DNA from: a virus
Virus record (IMG/VR): IMGVR_UViG_3300034062_005623
Span: 1-45,579 of that record
Strand: one strand, 5' to 3'
DNA: 45,579 nucleotides
Position 1 is the first letter of the stretch. Each line of letters begins with the position of its first letter. The notes beneath the pieces are model-generated. The model was not told the DNA's origin. It saw only the letters and a program-made list of their open reading frames with translations, and ran no database searches. Positions 16,040-22,600 of this stretch are shown here, in pieces. Both the position numbers and the translations under genes were made by a program.

Positions 16040-16206
16040 CAACCTTCTTCGTGGTCTGTATATATTCGAACAAGGTCATCATCGGCAGGCATCATCACTG
16101 CTGCATTTCCATTTTCACCAACAATTCCGATGTGCTCTCCATTTTCGACTCGTTCGATAAGTTCGTCAAAGCGTTCTTGAAATTCTTCCACGGTAAAAAC
16201 TTCCAT
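16036..16206 (-). CDS. Phd/YefM-like antitoxin (orphan)
   Basis: This 56-residue protein begins MEVFTVEEFQERFDELIERV and continues ENGEHIGIVGENGNAAVMMP. This is the N-terminal beta-alpha-alpha-beta core of the Phd/YefM fold: a helix EFQERFDELIERVENG, then strands HIGIVGENG and AAVMMP. Full antitoxins usually add a toxin-binding C-terminal tail; here only an acidic tail (ADDDLVRIYTDHEEGC) follows. No toxin gene is next to it. It might neutralise a host toxin or act as a small repressor. No clear ribosome-binding site is seen. Its TGA stop is inside the -35 box of the tRNA promoter. Confidence 0.65.
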   Translation of the reverse strand: MEVFTVEEFQERFDELIERVENGEHIGIVGENGNAAVMMPADDDLVRIYTDHEEGC

Positions 16207-16227
16207 TTTTGTTTTTTATTTAGTTTG

Positions 16228-16419
16228 TCAGAATGGATTAGAATAAACTAGATTATCTTCATTTACTTGATCACGAACAACTTCAAGAACATTCATAAAC
16301 TGTTCAATATTTTCACATTCTACCACCTTTTCATTTCCTTCACTAGAGTAGAGATAAAACTTACGAGCAAGTGTATCAACTACACATTTAGTTAGGAACT
16401 CTTCCGTCTTATGGGACAT
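16228..16419 (-). CDS. Small hypothetical protein, 63 aa
   Basis: This 63-residue protein begins MSHKTEEFLTKCVVDTLARK. It looks like a short alpha-beta fold (helix, strand FYLYSSEG, strand KVVECEN, helix IEQFMNVLEVVRDQV). It is the first gene after a perfect sigma70 promoter, with a predicted leader of about 19 nt, so it is expected early in infection, before the Phd-like gene and tRNAs. I recognise no family. Confidence 0.55.
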   Translation of the reverse strand: MSHKTEEFLTKCVVDTLARKFYLYSSEGNEKVVECENIEQFMNVLEVVRDQVNEDNLVYSNPF

Positions 16420-16444
16420 TTGGGCATTTCTTCGTTACTCAAGC

Positions 16445-16473
16445 ATTATAGGGCATCTGGAGCAGGGTGTCAA
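16445..16473 (-). promoter_or_regulatory. Perfect-consensus sigma70 promoter
   Basis: TTGACA (16473-16468), 17-nt spacer, TATAAT (16450-16445). The predicted start is near 16438. As at 16034-16039, the TGA in the -35 box is the stop codon of the upstream gene, here the 179-aa oxygenase. Confidence 0.88.
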
Positions 16474-17009
16474 GCAATTCGATTATTTATATTTTTTGTG
16501 TACCAAGTTGCCATAGTATATCTTTTTCCACTCAATATTTCCGTTACACCATGAATATGTTTTGCTCCTGATGTAAAAATCACTAATTTTCCAGGTTTGG
16601 GAATGATACTATAATTATAATCTCGGAAATAAGTTTCTCCACCAGTAAAATCATCATTCAAATATAATACAGAAGAATAATCACGATTTGAAGAATAATG
16701 TGGTTTTTGTGGGTCATCAATCCAAAAATTGTCAGCATGTGCTTCTAGTTTCATTCCAACTCCCCAATAAACTAGATTTGTAAATTCGAGGTATATATTT
16801 TCTTCCTCATAAAATTTCATACAAATATTAATTATTCTTTGATGAATGATATTTGTTAAATCTTTGATACTTTCGCCGTAGGAAGTGACAATTCTACTAT
16901 CCCAAAATCCTTTAGATGCATCGTTAGGTGAATGACTTTCTTGATAGTTTATCAAGGTTTTACATTCATCAAGGGTTATAAAATTATCTTGTTCGAATAT
17001 TTGTTCCAT
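16470..17009 (-). CDS. 2OG-Fe(II) oxygenase, prolyl-4-hydroxylase-like (179 aa)
   Basis: The double-stranded beta-helix motifs are complete: H91-A-D93, then LNDDFTGGETYF (118-128), a distal histidine at 151 or 153 (AKHIHG), and R163 (SGKRYTMATWYT), which would bind 2-oxoglutarate. The enzyme would hydroxylate a protein or nucleic-acid substrate using Fe(II), O2 and 2-oxoglutarate. Two such genes are common in cyanomyoviruses, often near fibre genes; the substrate is not known. The ATG at 17009 lies 6 nt after the stop of a second oxygenase. The 3' end carries a TATAAATA and a sigma70 -35 box. Confidence 0.85.
   Translation of the reverse strand: MEQIFEQDNFITLDECKTLINYQESHSPNDASKGFWDSRIVTSYGESIKDLTNIIHQRIINICMKFYEEENIYLEFTNLVYWGVGMKLEAHADNFWIDDPQKPHYSSNRDYSSVLYLNDDFTGGETYFRDYNYSIIPKPGKLVIFTSGAKHIHGVTEILSGKRYTMATWYTKNINNRIA
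16484..16491 (-). promoter_or_regulatory. T4-type late promoter TATAAATA (tandem with sigma70 promoter)
   Basis: A perfect TATAAATA on the minus strand lies inside the 3' end of the oxygenase gene, about 11 bp upstream of the consensus sigma70 promoter. If both work, the small gene, Phd and tRNA block can be read both early and late. Confidence 0.5.
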
Positions 17010-17015
17010 AAAAAA

Positions 17016-17612
17016 TTAAGCACTAGTATCGTTCACATAATACCAAGTAACAGCGACTCGTTTTTTGCCAGATAAAACCTTTTGTCCTGAATGTGGGAAG
17101 CACCAATTAGATGGAAAAATTAATCCGTATCCTGGAGAAGGTTTATAAGTCTTATGTGGGAATTCTGTTCCACCACCTTCAAAATCATCATTTAAATATA
17201 AAACAATACTTATGATTCTATGATATTCCTTTGAATTTGGATCATTTGAAGTATCATGATGAAACTTATATTCTTGATTTGGAGAATATTCTAAGACTTG
17301 AATTGATTCTCTATAACAAGTAGTACTATATCCTATAGGGACAGGATAATACTGAAACATAGAATTAATTGGAATAACTCTTTCTTTATAAACTAAGAGA
17401 GATTCATTTATTCTACTGTGCAAAAGTTTAGTTGCTTGATGATCCTCATTCATGGAAGAACCAAAACTAGACCTTACTGAAGTATCTGTTCTTAATTTTC
17501 CATCAGAATTAAATACTGTATTTTGTTGAAATGGCAATTCATCAACATATGAGTTAACAATTTTCAGTTCATGTTCATCAAGAACTTTAATAACTTGAAT
17601 TAAATTATTCAT
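17016..17612 (-). CDS. 2OG-Fe(II) oxygenase, prolyl-4-hydroxylase-like (198 aa)
   Basis: Motifs: H118-x-D120 (YKFHHDTSND), LYLNDDFEGGGTEFP (138-152), distal H174 (CFPHSG) and R185 (SGKKRVAVTWYY). This matches the prolyl-4-hydroxylase alpha-subunit family. It is a paralogue of the next gene downstream, sharing the LYLNDDF-GG and SGK-R blocks, but the N-terminal halves differ, so the duplication is old or the two were acquired separately. It is tightly packed: 6 nt to the next gene and 4 nt from the zinc-ribbon gene upstream. Confidence 0.87.
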   Translation of the reverse strand: MNNLIQVIKVLDEHELKIVNSYVDELPFQQNTVFNSDGKLRTDTSVRSSFGSSMNEDHQATKLLHSRINESLLVYKERVIPINSMFQYYPVPIGYSTTCYRESIQVLEYSPNQEYKFHHDTSNDPNSKEYHRIISIVLYLNDDFEGGGTEFPHKTYKPSPGYGLIFPSNWCFPHSGQKVLSGKKRVAVTWYYVNDTSA

Positions 17613-17616
17613 TTAA

Positions 17617-17778
17617 TTACCATTTATCAACAGGGCATTTTTGATTAGGAATTCTTACTTTAGCAGGCATAAAACATCCACATTTTTTACATTGTCTGGT
17701 GGGTTTGAAAAAATGCTCACATTGTAGACAGATTTTCATTTTATCAATTGCTTGACGATTTTCAGGATTGTTCTGCAT
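17617..17778 (-). CDS. Small zinc-ribbon protein, 53 aa
   Basis: A 53-residue frame from ATG at 17778 to TAA at 17617. It contains CLQC (residues 17-20), then CKKCGC (30-35) and a later KCP, giving a C-x2-C...C-x2-C zinc-ribbon layout with basic surroundings. It likely binds one zinc and perhaps nucleic acid or a protein partner. It overlaps the upstream gene by 17 nt. Similar short cysteine-rich proteins are common in cyanomyoviruses near oxygenase genes; the function is unknown. Confidence 0.7.
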   Translation of the reverse strand: MQNNPENRQAIDKMKICLQCEHFFKPTRQCKKCGCFMPAKVRIPNQKCPVDKW

Positions 17779-18262
17779 TCAATTCTGCCTCCGCTTGTGC
17801 CATTATATCTTCTGGAGTATACATTTCAGACATATTAGATATGTTAGTTATTAATAGATCTGCTGAAATTTGCGAAGATGAAATATATTCTGAAATTTTT
17901 GTATCTAATAAATCTCTAAGTCTAGAATCTCCATGTCTATGAAAATATTCTGATAATGCTAGATTAATTGGTGATATAATATTTAATAATAAGGAATTAT
18001 CTTGAGTATTACTTTGTGGTGTAGACTGATTTTCTACTGGTTGAATATTATCTACTTTCTTAGATTCTCTTTGATCACCAATTGAAATATCTGGATTTAT
18101 AATACTTTCTGGTTTTAAGATAAAATCAGGATCATATTTAGATACTGCATCATCAATTTCATCCAATGTAGCATTAGGTTTAACTGGAACTATTGCCCAA
18201 GAGTTATCTTCAAACTCAACACGAATTTGTCCAGGAAGAATCTCTAAAATTGTATATTTCAT
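17762..18262 (-). CDS. Conserved-type hypothetical protein, 166 aa
   Basis: The N-terminal 50 residues (ILEILPGQIRVEFEDNSWAI, then VPVKPNATLDEIDDAVSKYD) look like a small beta-rich domain with a helix, of the kind seen in cyanophage fibre-assembly proteins. A Q/N/S-rich linker (about 70-92) leads to a helical acidic C-terminal half (EDIMAQAEAELNAEQS). Its position between the adhesin and the zinc ribbon suggests a chaperone or assembly factor for the fibre genes upstream; that is inference. Confidence 0.55.
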   Translation of the reverse strand: MKYTILEILPGQIRVEFEDNSWAIVPVKPNATLDEIDDAVSKYDPDFILKPESIINPDISIGDQRESKKVDNIQPVENQSTPQSNTQDNSLLLNIISPINLALSEYFHRHGDSRLRDLLDTKISEYISSSQISADLLITNISNMSEMYTPEDIMAQAEAELNAEQS

Positions 18263-18335
18263 AAAATTTTATAAAACTTAAATTGTATAGTATATATTAT
18301 ATCACCCTAACAGCATTTTCATTATATTATTTGTT

Positions 18336-19325
18336 CTAAATTGCAAATCCTGCTACTGCTCCTAGATTAGTCCAAGTTACAAGTCCACTATTTACAATAT
18401 AATAACCAGGAAGACCACCAGAACCACCACCACTACCTACAGTATAGTTTCCATTAGATCCGGGAAATCCATTACCACCAACTTCTCCCCAATTACCACC
18501 TGTTCCACCAGTTCCTCCAGTACCAGCATTAATACCACCACCACCTCCACCAGAACCACCTGTTAAATTTTGATTAAATCCTTGTCCTAGACCACCAGCA
18601 CCACCAGCACCTCCACCAGTGTAACATAATTGGGAAATAAACCTATAACAATTATTACATTTATAATACAGAAAGATGGGCTGGATAATGCACAAAGTAG
18701 TAGCATTTGGAAACCCAATTGTACAATAACTTCCAGAACCAAATTGTCTACTACAGGATAAATCTGCACTTCCTTGTGCGCCAGGCCAGACGTTTCCATT
18801 TTCGTCAAACAAAATATTAACACAAACATTAGATGCACCTAAATATGCTGTATAGGAGCAATCATAAACTCCCAGTCCTCCAGTTCCACCAAGCCCACCG
18901 GCACCACCACCAGCATAAATGGTTCCTTGATTATCGAAAGTGACTGGAGAACCGGCAAATATAGCATTTCCACCATTTCCACCATTTGGAAGACCTCCAG
19001 CACCTTGAATGGAACCATAATTCTCAACTCTTAAAGTCCCACCTAATCCAGTTGGTATAGTTAATGCATAATTAAAAGGAGAAGCACTTGATGATCCGAC
19101 AATAACTCCAGGATTAATGATAACTCTTTTTTTTATTGATGAAGTCCATGCAGTTATACCAAAGGCATTATTGAAGGCAGTTTGTAGATTTAGATCAACA
19201 GTTGTGATGGAGATAATTAATAAAAGTTCACTTGCATCTCTTATAAAATTAACATATTTCCATTGTCCACCTTCACGAATATAAGTATCTACATTAGCCC
19301 AAACACCACCTTGCCTTAGTTTCAT
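18336..19325 (-). CDS. Glycine-rich tail adhesin with cysteine-rich insert (329 aa)
   Basis: The N-terminus (MKLRQGGVWANVDTYIREGG) and the following 70 residues resemble an attachment domain. From residue 100 on, glycine-rich stretches (GGNGGNAIFAG, GGGAGGLGGTGG) alternate with short strands, as in polyglycine-helix adhesins such as T-even gp38. Between two glycine blocks lies a segment of about 85 residues with eight cysteines (C-x11-C ... YKCNNCYRF), probably disulphide-bonded and exposed. A final glycine block follows. It probably sits at a fibre tip and contacts the receptor. Confidence 0.7.
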   Translation of the reverse strand: MKLRQGGVWANVDTYIREGGQWKYVNFIRDASELLLIISITTVDLNLQTAFNNAFGITAWTSSIKKRVIINPGVIVGSSSASPFNYALTIPTGLGGTLRVENYGSIQGAGGLPNGGNGGNAIFAGSPVTFDNQGTIYAGGGAGGLGGTGGLGVYDCSYTAYLGASNVCVNILFDENGNVWPGAQGSADLSCSRQFGSGSYCTIGFPNATTLCIIQPIFLYYKCNNCYRFISQLCYTGGGAGGAGGLGQGFNQNLTGGSGGGGGGINAGTGGTGGTGGNWGEVGGNGFPGSNGNYTVGSGGGSGGLPGYYIVNSGLVTWTNLGAVAGFAI

Positions 19326-19345
19326 AATTTACACCATTTTTCCTA

Positions 19346-19660
19346 CTAAGGTTTTGGATATTTTATTTTTACATCATCACATTTTTCAAGATATTCATTC
19401 ATTTTAGTATTATCACCTCTCTGTGACCAATAATAAGCATCAATAAAATCTTCTTTTGGTGGATATTCTGGAGCCCTTAATCTTTGATATTCTTTTAAAT
19501 CATAATCCACCTTTAATCTTTCTAGTTCAGTAGAAATCTCTTTTTTGGTCGGTTTAGTTTGATTTTCATCTAACCATTGTATATCCTCATATGTATCTCC
19601 AAGTACACTCCAGATTGCACCCGGTCTTAGTGAATTTAATGCAGAAATTATAGTAATCAT
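19346..19660 (-). CDS. XkdW-like tail protein, about 104 aa
   Basis: The core (SVLGDTYEDIQWLDENQTKP, then TKKEISTELERLKVDYDLKEYQRLRAPEYP) matches the small XkdW-type proteins found after phage fibre genes, which are thought to help fibre assembly or attachment. The frame extends to an ATG at 19693, but I choose the ATG at 19660 (MITIISALNSLRPG) because it overlaps the upstream stop as TAATG, the coupling used repeatedly in this genome. Confidence 0.65.
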   Translation of the reverse strand: MITIISALNSLRPGAIWSVLGDTYEDIQWLDENQTKPTKKEISTELERLKVDYDLKEYQRLRAPEYPPKEDFIDAYYWSQRGDNTKMNEYLEKCDDVKIKYPKP

Positions 19661-22600
19661 TATAGAATCTCTATTAATTGAAAAGCTCCCCATCTAAGAT
19701 ATGCAGTACCAGTATTGTAGGTAGCATGATAATATGTATAAGTTATTGGAGAAGTTGTTCCAGGTGAATCCATATAATTAATAGATAAACCACATATATT
19801 ATTTCCCCCCGCACTAAATTGGTGTAATGTTGAACCAGGCCAGATTGAAACACCACCTCTAAAAATACTAGTAACGACACCACCATTAACGGCGTCATTT
19901 TGAATCCCTCCACTTAATAGAATTAATATTTTACTATTAGCATTAGTGGGAGTAATCGTGGCACTAAATCCACTAGAAACAAAATTAACCGAAGTAGTTC
20001 CTACTAGTGTCTGCGTCTGTGATTGAACAACTTGTACTAGTTTAGTAGTAATCTGAGTATCATACCAAATATCACCTTCGCAAGCACTTAATGGTGCAGT
20101 TGATTGTATATATCTTGCGCCATAAGCATTGCTATTTGAAGCAACCGTAATGGTTGATCCACTTGCAGATATTGGTGGTGGGCAAGAATATCCAGTTTGT
20201 GTTACAGTTATATTGGTAACACCAGGAGGACCAGGAGGACCAGGAACACTTGAAGGATCACCAGGAGGACCAGGAGGACCAGCAACACTTGAAGGATCAC
20301 CAGGAGGACCAGGAGGACCAGTAACACTAGGACCAGGAGGACCAGGAGGACCTGTTTGTTGGACAAAAGTTAGTGTTGCTTCATTACCAGAAGCTGTGGC
20401 AGTAACACCATCGCCAATAAAATTAATCGTATTGATTGCCCCTGCGGTTCCTTGAAGATTTCCCTCATCTCTAATAGTAATACCACCAATAGTTCCTGGA
20501 ACAGCAGATGTTCCTGCTGACAGTGTTCCACGATTTGGGAAATAATACTTTCCATCGTCACCATTACGAACGCAAATTAATACCCAATTGTAAGGAATAT
20601 CTACATTAGATGTAAAATCAGAAATTCTAAAATTATCTGCTAATGAAACATTTCCAGATCCAAGTGGAAGAATGTAATAAAGTGCCTGCCAGTTTGATAA
20701 TGGAATTCCATCAGTTGTTGCAGTTGCATTTGCAGCACCACCAACTCCAGTGATGGTTCCAGACAATGGGCAGGAAATATTAAAATGTCCTTCAGTTGAA
20801 AAATTATTTCCTCTACCATTTGAAATAACAATAAATCTAGTATCCCATTTAACAAATCCAGATGCGTTTACAGTAATATTTCCACCACCATTAATGTTTA
20901 CATTTGATCGCAGTGATTCTGATAAAGTAACAGAATTATCAGAAATATTTCCACTGGTTCCGGAACCATACCAAATACTCAATCTATTTGAAGCATTACC
21001 TTTGTAGAGATCTCCTCCGGGATTTAAGTATAAAGATGATGCTGGTTCCAGTGCCATATTATCACTATTTAAACCTTCACCATCATTTTGAGTTCCTATT
21101 CGGAGACATCCATTTTCAGTACTGCTGGGTGTTATTGCATAAGTATTATTATCATTATCCCAAGTAATATATCCATAATCTCCCCCACCAGTATCTGTAC
21201 CACCAAAAGATTCTTCACGACCAAAATACATAATTTTGGTCGCATCAAGTTCTATGTCTGCTTTGAATCTAACGGTATTTTCAAATGTTGCTATTCCAGT
21301 AACATTTAAATTTGAAGTAAAAGGTCCATTAAATGCTGCTGCATAAACAGTTCCTGGAAATCTTGTATCACCAGAACCATCAAGAAGAGATGCTGTTCTT
21401 TGTAGAGTTGAGAAAACACCGGTATATTGTCTTACATAAATTGGTTCATTTCCATTATCAGAAGTGGCAAGTTCAACATAACCAACATCATCTGCAGTTC
21501 CTCCAACAAGAATTCTAAAGTAATCATTATTTGCCATCTGACCACGAATCAATTCAGTGGTATTTGTTCCAGTCAGCATTGTATTGGTTAAACGACCAAT
21601 AAAATCACCAGTAGGAGTTACATTCCCAATAGCATCTACTCTAAGTGTTGTAGTAAGACCAACAGTTCCTCCATTAACGTTAGATGCACTTAATGTAGAA
21701 TCTGCAAAGTAAAATCCACCAGCACCAGCACCTCTTTGATTTATTAACCAAGTTGCTCCATCACCATTAGCCCTATTCCAATGAATATAAGAACCTTGTG
21801 TATCAATAGTGGTATATGGTGAAGTAGTTCTTGGACTCAATATAGTTGCCTTATCAGACTGAGCAACTGTGGCAGCACCAAAATTAATATCAATATTAGA
21901 AGCAGCAGTAATTCTACCTTTAGAATCTACAGTTACAATACCGACTTGAGTAGAAGATCCATAAGTTCCTGCTGTCACACCAGTGGTTGTTAAAATTCCT
22001 GCTGCAGTTACATTTGTACTTCCATCAAAGTTAACATTCCAAGATAAGTCTCCAGTAATTGCTATGTTTCTAGCATTTGCTAATTTGGTTGCCGTATCAG
22101 CATTTCCTATAAATTGTCCATTAAAAGTATTGGAATATACATCTTTCCACCTTAATGAAGGACTACCTAAATCAGTAACGCCATTAGTTGCTGGAGTGAT
22201 TCCACTACCAACTCTACCATTAAATGTTATAGTATCTGCTGAAGCATCACCTAAAATTACATTACTATTAAAAGTAGCAATATCTGTTACTACTAACCTA
22301 TCATCAATAGTAGTGGTTCCTCCAGCAGAATCAATTGTTAAATTGCCCGTTGTAGTATCAATTTCATTATCACCAGTAATTCCTATTTGAATATTATCAA
22401 TATAAGCACCACCATTAGCATCAATATAGTTAGTGAATGTACTAATACCAGTTACTAGAAGATTTCCTAATGATAATAAATTCGCTGATGGATTATAAGA
22501 AATTCCAGCATCAGTATAAACTGATTCATATGCTGCAGATCCATTATCACTATCAACGAATGTTGGATAGAATGTTGCATTAGTTGAATTCGTTACTGTT

